Source: Calliopsis andreniformis
Taxonomy: Eukaryota > Arthropoda > Insecta > Hymenoptera > Andrenidae
DNA: 64,000 nucleotides
Direction: 5' to 3'
Assembly (NCBI RefSeq): GCF_051401765.1
Contig: NW_027480463.1
Coordinates: 2,356,001 to 2,420,000, forward strand
Part shown: positions 27,255 through 39,830 of the stretch, in pieces
Layout of the letters: the number at the start of each line of letters is the position of its first letter
Numbering within the stretch: the first letter of the stretch is position 1
Translations under genes and position numbers: made by a program
The notes under the pieces: generated by a model
What the model was told of the DNA's origin: nothing
Databases searched by the model: none
Seen by the model: only the letters and a program-made list of their open reading frames with translations

Positions 27255-30106
27255 TCAATCTTCAGCCCTCAGTCCTCAACATTCAGTTGTCAATCCTCAA
27301 TCCTCAATAGAATATCCTCAATTCACAGTTTTCCATACCCTATACTCAATCTGCAATCTTCAAATCTCTATCCAGAAACATAAATTCTCGTCACTCAACC
27401 CTCAACACTCAGTACTCAATGTTCAATCCTCATGCTCAATTTTGAATCTTCAATGCCCAATACTGAATCTTCAATTCGCAGTCCTCAATCCCCAATCCTC
27501 AATCCTCAATCCTCAATCCTCAGCCTTCAATCCTCAATACTCAATCTTCAATCCTCAATCCGCAATCCTCAATCCTCATTCGTCAATCCTCAATACCCAA
27601 TCCTCAATCTTCAATCCTCAATCCTCAATTCTCAATTCTCAATCCTCAATCCTCAGACCTCAGACATCAATATTCAACACTCAGTCCTCGATCCTCAAAC
27701 CGCAATCTTCAATCCCCAGTCCCAAATCCTCAATTTTCAGTACTCACTCCTCAATCCTCAATCTTCAGTCCTCAATACTCAGTCTTCAACACTCAATCCT
27801 CAATCCTCGACCCGCAATCCTCATTCTTCTATCCTCAATCCTCAATCCTCAATCCTCAATCCTCAATCCTCGATCCTCAATCTTCAACCCTCAATACTCA
27901 ACCTTCAATCCTCCATCCTCATTCCTCAATCCTCAATCCTCAATCCTCAATCCTCAATCTTCAATCCTCAATACTCAATCTTCAATCCTCAATCCTCAAT
28001 CCTCAATCCTCAATCCTCAATCTTAATCTTCAATCCTCAATCCTCAATCCTCAATCCTCAATCCTCAATCATCAATGTTCAATCCTCAATACCCGATCCT
28101 CAGGCTTCAATCCTCAATTATCGATCCTCAATCCTCAATCATCAATCCTCAGTCCTCAAACCTCAATCTTGAATCCCCAATCCTGAATCCTCAATCTTCA
28201 GCCCTCAGTCCTCCACAGTCAGTTGTCCATCCTCAATCCTCAATAGAATATCATGATTTCACAGTTTTCAATACTCAATACTCAACCTGCAATCTTCAAA
28301 TCTGTATCCACAAACATCAATTCTCATCACTCAACCCTCAACACTCAGTCCCCAATCCTCAATATTCAAGCCTCAATCCCCAATCCTCAATCCACAATCC
28401 TCAACCTTCAATCCTCAATACTCAATCTTCAATCCTCAATCCTCAACCCGCAATCCTCAATTCGCAATCCTCAATAGTCGATCTTCAATCCTCAATACTC
28501 AATATTCACTCCTCAATCCTCAATCCTCAATACTCAATCCTCATTCTTCAATCCTCAATACCCAATCCTCAATCTTCAACCCTCAATCCTCAATCCTCAA
28601 TTCTCAATCCACAATCCTCAGTCCTCAGTCCTCAAACCTCAAACATCAACCCTCAGCCCTCATCCTCAATCCTCAGTCCTCAATCCTCAATTCTCAATCT
28701 TCAATCCTCAATACTCAATCTTCAATCCTCAATGCTCAGTCCTCAAATTTCAATTCTGAATCCTCAATCCGGAACCCTCAACCTTCAGCCCTCAGACCTC
28801 AACAATCAGTTGTCAATCCTCAATCCTCAATAGAATATACTCAATTCACAGTTTTCAATACTCAATACTCAATCTGCAATCTTCAAATCTCTATCCACAA
28901 ACATAAATTCTCATCACTCAACCCTCAACACTCAGTCCTCAACGCTCAATCCTCAATCCTCAATTCTCAATCCTCAATCCTCAATCCTCAATCGTCAATC
29001 TTCAATCCTCAATACTCAATCCTCAATCCTCAATCCTCAATCCTCAATCCTCAATCGTCAATCTTCAATCCTCAATACTCAATCTTCAATCCTCAATCCT
29101 CAATACTCAATACTCAATCCTCATTCTACAATCCTCAACACCCAATCCTCAATCTTCAATCCTCAACCTTCAATCATCAATATTCAATCTTCAATCCTCA
29201 ATCCTCAATCCTCAATACTCAATCCTCAATCCTCAATCCTCAATCTTAATCTTCAATCCTCAGTACTCAATCTTCAATCCTCAATCCTCAATCCTCAATC
29301 CTCAATCCTCAATCTTCTATCCCCAATACTCAATCTTCAATCCTCAATCCTCAATCCTCAATCCTCAATCCTCAATCCTCAATCCTCAATCCTCAATCGT
29401 CAATCTTCAATCCTCAATACTCAGTCTTCAGTCCTCAATCCTCAATACTCAATACTCAATCCTCATTCTTCAATCCTCAATACCCAATCCTCAATCTTCA
29501 ATCCTCAATGCTCAATCCTCAATCCTCAATCCTCAATCTTCAATCCTCAATCGTCAATCCTCAATCCACAATCCTCAATCTTCAATCCTCAATACTCAGT
29601 CTTCAATCCTCAATCCTCAATCCTCAATCCTGAATCCTCAATCCTCAATCCTCAATCGTCAACCTTCAATCCTCAATACTCAATCTTCAATCTTCAATCC
29701 TCAACCCTCAATCCTCAATCCTCATTCTTCAATCCTCAATACCCAATACTCAATCTTCAATCCTCAATCCTGAATCCTCAATCATCAATCCTCAATCCTC
29801 AATCCTCAATCCTCAGACCTCAACCATCAATACTCAACCCTCAGTCCTCGTACTCAATCCACAACCCTCAATCCTCGATCCTCAACCTTCAATCATCAAT
29901 ATTCAATCTTCAATCCTCAATCCTCAATCCTCAATACTCAATACTCAATCCTCAATGTTCTGTCCTCAATACGCAATCCTCAACCTTCAATCCTCAATCC
30001 TCAGTCCTCAATCCTCAACCCTCAATCCTCAATCCTCAACCTTAATCTTCAATCCTCAGTACTCAATCTTCAATCCTCAACGCTGAATCCTCAATCCTCA
30101 ATCCTC
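27255..30106 (+). repeat. Middle unit M1
   Basis: It opens with the fifth type-4 block (core 27325, with CCATACCC where the others read CAATACCC). It then continues as a rearranged relative of the Ua/Uc front, with type-1 and type-2 blocks at 28261 and 28848. From 27522 on, most of it recurs 2585 bp later. It shares the GATCCTCAGGCT module followed by a type-1 block with the left units. Confidence 0.75.
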
Positions 30107-32340
30107 AGCCTTCAATCCTCAATACTCAATCTTCAATCCTCAATCCGCAATCCTCAATCCTCATTCGTCAATCCTCAATACCCAATCCTCAATCTTCAAT
30201 CCTCAATCCTCAATTCTCAATTCTCAATCCTCAATCCTCAGACCTCAGACATCAATATTCAACACTCAGTCCTCGATCCTCAAACCGCAATCTTCAATCC
30301 CCAGTCCCAAATCCTCAATTTTCAGTACTCACTCCTCAATCCTCAATCTTCAGTCCTCAATACTCAGTCTTCAACACTCAATCCTCAATCCTCGACCCGC
30401 AATCCTCATTCTTCTATCCTCAATCCTCAATCCTCAATCCTCAATCCTCAATCCTCGATCCTCAATCTTCAACCCTCAATACTCAACCTTCAATCCTCCA
30501 TCCTCATTCCTCAATCCTCAATCCTCAATCCTCAATCCTCAATCTTCAATCCTCAATACTCAATCTTCAATCCTCAATCCTCAATCCTCAATCCTCAATC
30601 CTCAATCTTAATCTTCAATCCTCAATCCTCAATCCTCAATCCTCAATCCTCAATCATCAATGTTCAATCCTCAATACCCGATCCTCAGGCTTCAATCCTC
30701 AATTATCGATCCTCAATCCTCAATCATCAATCCTCAGTCCTCAAACCTCAATCTTGAATCCCCAATCCTGAATCCTCAATCTTCAGCCCTCAGTCCTCCA
30801 CAGTCAGTTGTCCATCCTCAATCCTCAATAGAATATCATGATTTCACAGTTTTCAATACTCAATACTCAACCTGCAATCTTCAAATCTGTATCCACAAAC
30901 ATCAATTCTCATCACTCAACCCTCAACACTCAGTCCCCAATCCTCAATATTCAAGCCTCAATCCTCAATCCTCAATCCACAATCCTCAACCTTCAATCCT
31001 CAATACTCAATCTTCAATCCTCAATCCTCAACCCGCAATCCTCAATTCGCAATCCTCAATAGTCGATCTTCAATCCTCAATACTCAATATTCACTCCTCA
31101 ATCCTCAATCCTCAATACTCAATCCTCATTCTTCAATCCTCAATACCCAATCCTCAATCTTCAACCCTCAATCCTCAATCCTCAATTCTCAATCCACAAT
31201 CCTCAGTCCTCAGTCCTCAAACCTCAAACATCAACCCTCAGCCCTCATCCTCAATCCTCAGTCCTCAATCCTCAATTCTCAATCTTCAATCCTCAATACT
31301 CAATCTTCAATCCTCAATGCTCAGTCCTCAAATTTCAATTCTGAATCCTCAATCCGGAACCCTCAACCTTCAGCCCTCAGACCTCAACAATCAGTTGTCA
31401 ATCCTCAATCCTCAATAGAATATACTCAATTCACAGTTTTCAATACTCAATACTCAATCTGCAATCTTCAAATCTCTATCCACAAACATAAATTCTCATC
31501 ACTCAACCCTCAACACTCAGTCCTCAACGCTCAATCCTCAATCCTCAATTCTCAATCCTCAATCCTCAATCCTCAATCGTCAATCTTCAATCCTCAATAC
31601 TCAATCCTCAATCCTCAATCCTCAATCCTCAATCCTCAATCGTCAATCTTCAATCCTCAATACTCAATCTTCAATCCTCAATCCTCAATACTCAATACTC
31701 AATCCTCATTCTACAATCCTCAACACCCAATCCTCAATCTTCAATCCTCAACCTTCAATCATCAATATTCAATCTTCAATCCTCAATCCTCAATCCTCAA
31801 TACTCAATCCTCAATCCTCAATCCTCAATCTTAATCTTCAATCCTCAGTACTCAATCTTCAATCCTCAATCCTCAATCCTCAATCCTCAATCCTCAATCT
31901 TCTATCCCCAATACTCAATCTTCAATCCTCAATCCTCAACCCTCAATCCTCAATCCTCATTCTTCAATCCTCAATACCCAATACTCAATCTTCAATCCTC
32001 AATCCTGAATCCTCAATCATCAATCCTCAATCCTCAATCCTCAATCCTCAGACCTCAACCATCAATACTCAACCCTCAGTCCTCGTACTCAATCCACAAC
32101 CCTCAATCCTCGATCCTCAACCTTCAATCATCAATATTCAATCTTCAATCCTCAATCCTCAATCCTCAATACTCAATACTCAATCCTCAATGTTCTGTCC
32201 TCAATACGCAATCCTCAATCTTCAATCCTCAATCCTCAGTCCTCAATCCTCAACCCTCAATCCTCAATCCTCAACCTTAATCTTCAATCCTCAGTACTCA
32301 ATCTTCAATCCTCAACGCTGAATCCTCAATCCTCAATCCT
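30107..32340 (+). repeat. Middle unit M2, tandem copy of M1 with a deletion
   Basis: This region matches 27522 onward at an offset of 2585 bp, seen at 28095/30680, 28261/30846 and 28848/31433. After about 31935 the offset falls to about 2235 bp (29952/32187), so M2 lacks about 350 bp present in M1 near 29350-29695. It then runs into sequence matching the interior of the right-hand units. Confidence 0.78.
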
Positions 32341-34800
32341 CAATCTTCAATCCTCTGTCCTTAGTCCTCAAACCTCAATCCTCAACCCTCAGCCCTCATC
32401 CTCAATCCTCAATCCTCAATCCTCAATTCTCAATCTTCAATCCTCAATACTCAATCTTCAATACTCAATGCTCAGTCCTCGAATTTCAATTCTGAATCCT
32501 CAATCCGGAACCCTCAATCTTCAGCCCTCAGTCCTCAACAATCAGTTGTCCATCCTCAATCCTCAATAGAATATACTGAATTCACAGTTTTCAATACTCA
32601 ATACTCGATCTGCAATCTTCAAATCTCTATCCACAAACATCAATTCTCATCATTCAACCCTCAACACTCAGTCCTCAATGTTCAATCCACAATCCTCAAT
32701 TCTCAATCTTCACACCTCAAACCTCAATCCTCAATCCTCAATGTTCAATCCTCAATACCCAATCCTCAGTCTTCAATCCTCAACCCTCAGTCCTCAATCC
32801 TCAATCCTCAATCCTCAATCCTCAGTCCTCAAACCTCAATCCTCAATCCCCAATCCTGAATCCTCAATCTTCAGCCCTCAGTCCTCCACAGTCAGTGGTC
32901 CATCCTCAATCCTCAATAGAATATCATGATTTCACAGTTTTCAATACTCAATACTCAACCTGCAATCTTCAAATCTCTATCCACAAACATCAATACTCAT
33001 CACTCAACCCTCAAAACTCAGTCCCCAATCCTCAATATTCAAGCCTCAATCCTCAATCCTGAATCCACAATCCTCAACCTTCAATCCTCACTACTCAATC
33101 TTCAATCCTCAATCCTCAACCCGCAATCCTCAATTCGCAATCCTCAATAGTCGATCTTCAATCCTCAATACTCAATATTCACTCCTCAATCCTCAATGCT
33201 CAATCCTCGATCCTCATTCTTCAATCCTCAATACCCAATCCTCAATCTTCAACCCTCAATCCTCAATCCTCAATTCTCAATCCTCAACCCTCAGTCCTCA
33301 GTCCTCAAACCTCAATCATCAACCCTCAGCCCTCATCCTCAGTCCTCAATCCTCAATCCTCAATTCTCAATCTTCAATCCTCAATACTCAATCTTCAATC
33401 CTCAATGCTCAGTCCTCAAATTTCAATTCTGAATCCTCAATACGGAACCCTCAATCTTCAGCCCTCAGACCTCAACAATCAGTTGTCAATCCTCAGTCCT
33501 CAATAGAATATACTCGATTCACAGTTTTCAATACTCAATACTCAATCTGCAGTCTTCAAATCTGTATCCACAAACATCAATTCTCATCACTCAACCCTCA
33601 ACACTCAGTCCTCAATGTTCAATCCTCAATCCTCAATTCTCAATCTTCAATCCTGAATACTGAACCTTCAATCGTCAATCCTCAATCCTCAGTCCTCAAT
33701 CCTCAATCCTCAATCTTAATCTTCAATCCTCAGTACTCAATCTTCAATCCTCAATCCTCAATCCTCAATCCGCGATCGTCAACCTTCAATCCTCAATACT
33801 CAATCTTCAATCCTCAATCGTCAATCCTCAATCCTCAATCCTCAATCCTCATTCTTCAATCCTCAATACCCAATCCTCAATCTTCAACCCTCAATCCTCA
33901 ATCCTCAATGATCAATCCTCAATCCTCAGTCCTCAGTCCTCAAACTTCAATCCTCAACCCTCAGCCCTCATCCTCAATCCTCAATCCTCAATTCTCAATT
34001 CTCAATCTTCAATCCTCAATACTCAATCTTCAATCCTCAATGCTCAGTCCTCAAACTTCAATTCTGAATCCTCAATCCGGAATCCTCAATCTTCAGCCCT
34101 CAGTCCTCAACAATCAGTTGTCAATCCTCAATCCTCAATAGAATATACTCAATACACAGTTTTCAATACTCAATACTCAATCTGCAATCTTCAAATCTCT
34201 ATCCACAAACATCAATTCTCATCACTCAACCCTCAACACTTAGTCCTCAACGCTCAATCCTCAACCCTCAATTCTCAATCTTCAATCCTCAACATTGAAC
34301 CTTCAATCCTCAATCCTCAATCCTCAGTCCTCAATCCTCAATCCTCAATCTTAATCTTCAATCCTCAGTACTCAATCTTCAATCCTCAATCCTCAATCCT
34401 CAATCCTCAATCCTCAATCTTCAATCCTCAATACTCAATCTTCAATCCTCAATCCTCAATCCTCAATCCTCAATCCTCAATCCCCAATATTAATCTTCAA
34501 TCCTCAGTACTAAATCATCAAGCCTCAATCCTCAATTCTCAATCCTCAATCCTCTACCTTCAATCCTCAATACTCATTCTTCAATCCTCAATCCTCAATC
34601 CTCAATCCTCAATCCTCAATCGTCAATCTTCAATCCTCAATACTCAATCTTCAATCCTCAATCCTCAATACTCAATACTCAATCCTCATTCTACAATCCT
34701 CAATACCCAATCCTCAATCTTCAATCCTCAATCTTCAATCATCAATATTCAATCTTCAATCCTCAATCCTCAATCCTCAATACTCAATCCTCAATCCTCA
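32341..34800 (+). repeat. Transition: truncated right-type unit (R0)
   Basis: The first part (about 32344-33190) matches about 36797-37640, including a type-6/type-1 block pair with the same 350-bp spacing (32584/32934 against 37036/37386). From about 32900 it also matches sequence 7714 bp downstream (32934/40648, 33521/41235, 34156/41870). It therefore looks like a right-domain unit whose middle is missing. The stretch 33270-34800 is also nearly repeated at 51464-52994. Confidence 0.72.
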
Positions 34801-35403
34801 ATGTTCTATCCTCAGTACGCAATCCTCAATCTTCAATCCTCAATCCTCAATCCTCAATCCTCAATCCTCAATCCTCAATCTCAATCTTCAATCCTCAACA
34901 CTCAATATTCAATCCTCATTCTTCAATCCTCAATACCCAATCCTCAATCTTCAATCCTCAATCCTCAATCCTCAGTTCGCAATCCTCAATCCTCAATCCT
35001 CAGACCTCAGGCATCAACACTAAACCCTCAGTCCTCGTTCTCAATCCACAACCCTCAATCCTCGATCCTCAATCTTCAATCATCAATATTCAACCTTCAA
35101 TCCTCAATCCTCAATCCTCAATACTCAATCCTCAATCCTCAATGTTCTATCCTCAATACGCAATCCTCAATCTTCAATCCTCAATCCTCAATCCTCAATC
35201 CTCAATCCTCAACCCTCAATCTTAATCTTCAATCCTCAATACTCAGTCTGCAATCCTCAATCCTCAATCCTCCATCTTCAACCCTCAATCCTCAAGCGTC
35301 AATCCTCAGTCCTCACTCCTCAATCCTCATTCTTCAATCTTCAATACCGAATCCTGAATCTTCAATCCTCAATCCTCAATCCTCAATCCTCAATCCTCAA
35401 TCT

Positions 35404-35409
35404 TCATCT
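35404..35409 (+). repeat. 6-bp skip unit TCATCT (exemplar)
   Basis: TCAATCT is followed by TCATCT and TCAATCC. It is seen once per right-domain unit, at about 35404, 43128, 53598 and 61923. The related position near 7370 in Ub's predecessor reads TCTTCTTCAATCC. Confidence 0.72.
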
Positions 35410-35881
35410 TCAATCCTCAGTACTCAATCTTCAATCCTCAATCCACAATCCTCAATCCTCAATCCTCAATCTTCAATACCCAATACTCAATCTTCAATCC
35501 TCAATCCTCAATCCTCAATCCTCAATCCTCAATCCTCAATCCTCAATCGTCAATCTTCAATCCTCAATACTCAATCTTCAATCCTCAATCCTCAATACTC
35601 AATACTCAATCCTCATTCATCAATCCTCAATACCTAATCCTCAATCTTCAATCCTCAATCCTCAATCCTCAATCCTCAATACTCAATACTCAATCCTCAT
35701 TCTTCAATCCTCAGTACCCAATCCTCAATCTTCAACCCTCAATCCTCAGACCACAAACATCAACACTCAACCCTCAGACCTCGTCCTCAATCCTCAACCC
35801 CCAATACTCAATCCTCAATCTTCAATTCTCAATCCTCAATCCTCAAGCCACAATCCTGAATCCTCAATCCTGAATCCTCAA

Positions 35882-36038
35882 CCTTCAGCCCTCAGTCCTC
35901 AACAATCAGTTGTCAATCCTCAATCCTCAAGAGAATATCATCAATTCACAGTTTTCAATACTCAATACTCAATCTGCAATCTTCAAATCTCTATCCACAA
36001 ACATCAATTCTCTTCACTCAACCCTCAACACTCAGTCT
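35882..36038 (+). repeat. 157-bp conserved block, type 5 (exemplar)
   Basis: Type 5 reads CAAGAGAATATCATCAATTC before the core. Cores are at 12077, 21707 (both with ACAGACTTC), 35948, 43662, 54142 and 62467. A sub-variant with CATCAATACACAG is at 38406, 46636, 56530 and 63996 (the last one partial). Right-domain copies read ATTCTCTTCACTC where most other types read ATTCTCATCACTC. Confidence 0.88.
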
Positions 36039-36969
36039 TCAATCCTCAATACTCAATCCTCAATCCTCAATCCTCATTCTTCAATCCTGAATACCCAATT
36101 CTCAATCTTCAATCCTCAATCCTCAATCCTCAATTCTCAATCCTCAATCCTCAGACCTCAAACAGCAATACTCAACCCTCAGTCCTCGTCCTCAATCCGC
36201 AACCATCAATCCTCAATCCTCAATATTCAATCATCAATATTCAATCTTCAGTCCTCAATCCTCAATCCTCAATCCTCAATCCTCAATGTTCAATCCGCAA
36301 TACCCAATCCTCAATCTTCTATCCGCAATCCTCAATCCTCAATGCTCAATCCTCAATCCTCAATCCTCAATATTCAATCCTCAATACTCAATCTTCAATC
36401 CTCAATCCTCAATCCTCAATCGTCAATCCTCATTCTTCAATCCTCAACACCCAATCCTCAATCTTCAATCCTCAATCCTCAATCCTCAATTCTCAATCCT
36501 CAATCCTCAATCCTCAGACCTCAAACATCAATACTCAACCCTCAGTCCTCGTCCTCAATCCACAACCCTCAATCCTCGATCCTCAATCTTCAATCATCAA
36601 TATTCAATCTTCAATCCTCAATCCTCAATCCTCAATACTCAATCCTCAATCCTCAATGTTCTATCCTCAATACGCAATCCTCAATCTTCAATCCTCAATC
36701 CTCAACCCTCAATCCTCAATCCTCAACCTTAATCTTCAATCCTCAGTAATCAATCTTCAATCCTCAATGCTGAATCCTCAGTCCTCAATCCTCAATCTTC
36801 AATCCTCTGTCCTTAGTCCTCAAACCTCAATCCTCAACCCTCAGCCCTCATCCTCAATCCTCAATCCTCAATCCTCAATTCTCAATCTTCAATCCTCAAT
36901 ACTCAATCTTCAATCCTCAATGCTCAGTCCTCAAATTTCAATTCTGAATCCTCAATCCGGAACCCTCAA

Positions 36970-37126
36970 TCTTCAGCCCTCAGTCCTCAACAATCAGTTG
37001 TCCATCCTCAATCCTCAGTACAATATACTGAATTCACAGTTTTCAATACTCAATACTCGATCTGCAATCCTCAAATCTCTATCCACAAACATCAATTCTC
37101 ATCATTCAACCCTCAACACTCAGTCC
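36970..37126 (+). repeat. 157-bp conserved block, type 6 with GAATTC (exemplar)
   Basis: Type 6 reads ATATACTGAATTCACAG and so contains an EcoRI recognition sequence (GAATTC at 32578, 37030, 44674 and 55154). Cores are at 32584, 37036, 44680 and 55160. Each is followed 350 bp later by a type-1 block. R4 has lost this block in its 929-bp deletion. I noticed no other GAATTC in the window, but did not search exhaustively. Confidence 0.87.
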
Positions 37127-39544
37127 TCAATGTTCAATCCACAATCTTCAATTCTCAATCTTCACACCTCAAACCTCAATCCTCAATCCTCAATGTTCAA
37201 CCCTCAGTACCCAATCCTCAGTCTTCAATCCTCAATCCTCAGTCCTCAATCCTCAATCCTCAATCCTCAATCCTCAGTCCTCAAACCTCAATCCTCAATC
37301 CCCAATCCTGAATCCTCAATCTTCAGCCCTCAGTCCTCCACAGTCAGTGGTCCATCCTCAATCCTCAATAGAATATCATGATTTCACAGTTTTCAATACT
37401 CAATACTCAACCTGCAATCTTCAAATCTCTATCCACAAACATCAATACTCATCACTCAACCCTCAAAACTCAGTACCCAATCCTCAATATTCAAGCCTCA
37501 ATCCTCAATCCTCAATCCACAATCCTCAACCTTCAATCCTCAATACTCAATCTTCAATCCTCAATCCTCAATACGCAATCCTCAATTCGCAATCCTCAAT
37601 AGTCGATCTTCAATCCTCAATACTCAATATTCACTCCTCAATCCTCAATCCTCAATCCTCAATCCTCATTCTTCAATCCTCAATACCCAATCCTCAATCT
37701 TCAACCCTCAATCCTCAATCCTCAATTCTCAATCCTCAATCTTCAACCCTCAATCTTCAGCCCTCAGACCTCAACAATCAGTTGTCAATCCTCAATCCTC
37801 AATAGAATATACTCAATTCACAGTTTTCAATACTCAATACTCAATCTGCAGTCTTCAAATCTGTATCCACAAACATCAATTCTCATCACTCAACCCTCAA
37901 CACTCAGTCCTCAATGTTCAATCCTCAATCCTCAATTCTCAATCTTCAGTCCTCAATACTGAACCTTCAATCGTCAATCCTCAATCCTCAGCCCTCAATC
38001 CTCAATCCTCAATCTTAATCTTCAATCCTCAGTACTCAATCTTCAATCCTCAATCCACAATCCTCAATCCTCAATCCTCAATCTTCAATACCCAATACTC
38101 AATCTTCAATCCTCAATCCTCAATCCTAAATCCTCAATACTCAATACTCAACCCTCATTCTTCAATCCTCAGTACCCAATCCTCAATCTTCAACCCTCAA
38201 TCCTCAGACCACAAACATCAACACTCAACCCTCAGTCCTCGTCCTCAATCCTCAAACCCCAATACTCAATCCTCAATCTTCAATTCTCAATCCTCAATCC
38301 TCAATCCACAATCCTGAATCCTCAATCCTGAATCCTCAACCTTCAGCCCTCAGTCCTCAACAATCAGTTGTCAATCCTCAATCCTCAAGAGAATATCATC
38401 AATACACAGTTTTCAATACTCAATACTCAATCTGCAACCTTCAAATCTCTATCCACAAACATCAATTCTCTTCACTCAACCCTCAACACTCAGTCTTCAA
38501 TCCTCAACCCTCAATCCTCAATCCTCAACCTTAATCTTCAATCCACAGTACTCAATCTTCAATCCTCAATGCTGAATCCTCAGTCCTCAATCCTCAATCT
38601 TCAATCCTCTGTCCTTAGTCCTCAAACCTCAATCCTCAACCCTCAGCCCTCATCCTCAATCCTCAATCCTCAATCCTCAATTCTCAATCTTCAATCCTCA
38701 ATACTCAATCTTCAATCCTCAATGCTCAGTCCTCAAATTTCAATTCTGAATCCTCAATCCGGAACCCTCAATCTTCAGCCCTCAGTCCTCAACAATCAGT
38801 TGTCCATCCTCAATCCTCAATAGAACATCATGATTTCACAGTTTTCAATACTCAATACTCAACCTGCAATCTTCAAATCTCTATCCACAAACATCAATAC
38901 TCATCACTCAACCCTCAAAACTCAGTCCCCAATCCTCAATATTCAAGCCTCAATCCTCAATCCTCAATCCACAATCCTCAACCTTCAATCCTCAATACTC
39001 AATCTTCAATCCTCAATCCTCAACCCGCAATCCTCAATTCGCAATCCTCAATAGTCGATCTTCAATCCTCGATACTCAATATTCACTCCTCAATCCTCAA
39101 TCCTCAATCCTCAATCCTCATTCTTCAATCCTCAATACCCAATCCTCAATCTTCAACCCTCAATCCTCAATCCTCAATTCTCAATCCTCAATCTTCAACC
39201 CTCAATCTTCAGCCCTCAGACCTCAACAATCAGTTGTCAATCCTCAATCCTCAATAGAATATACTCAATTCGCAGTTTTCAATACTCAACACTCAATCTG
39301 CAGTCTTCAAATCTGTATACACAAACATCAATTCTCAACACTCAACCCTCAACACTCAGTCCTCAATGTTCAATCCTCAATCCTCAATTCTCAATCTTCA
39401 ATCCTCAATACTGAACCTTCAATCGTCAATCCTCAATCCTCAGTCCTCAATCCTCAATCCTCAATCTTAATCTTCAATCCTCAGTACTGAATCTTCAATC
39501 CTCAATCCTCAATCCTCAATCCTCAATCCTCAATCCTCAATCCT

Positions 39545-39830
39545 CATTCTTCAATCCTCAATACCCAATCCTCAATCTTCAATCCTCAATCCTCAATCCT
39601 CATTCTTCAATCCTCAATACCCAATCCTCAATCTTCAACCCTCAATCCTCAATCCTCAATCCTCAATCCTCATTCTTCAATCCTCAATACCCAATCCTCA
39701 ATCTTCAATCCTCAATCCTCAATCCTCAATCCTCAATCCCCAATCCTCAATCCTCAATCCTCAATCCTCAATCCTCATTCTTCAATCCTCAATACCCAAT
39801 CCCCAATCTTCAATCCTCAATCCTCAATCC
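39545..39830 (+). repeat. Four-copy run of the CATTCTTCAATCC element
   Basis: The element CATTCTTCAATCC followed by TCAATACCCAATCC starts at 39545, 39601, 39671 and 39776, so the spacings are 56, 70 and 105 bp, all multiples of 7. The same four copies with the same spacings lie at 47775, 47831, 47901 and 48006 in R2, and again from 57669 in R3. Single copies of the element are scattered through the whole window. Confidence 0.8.
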
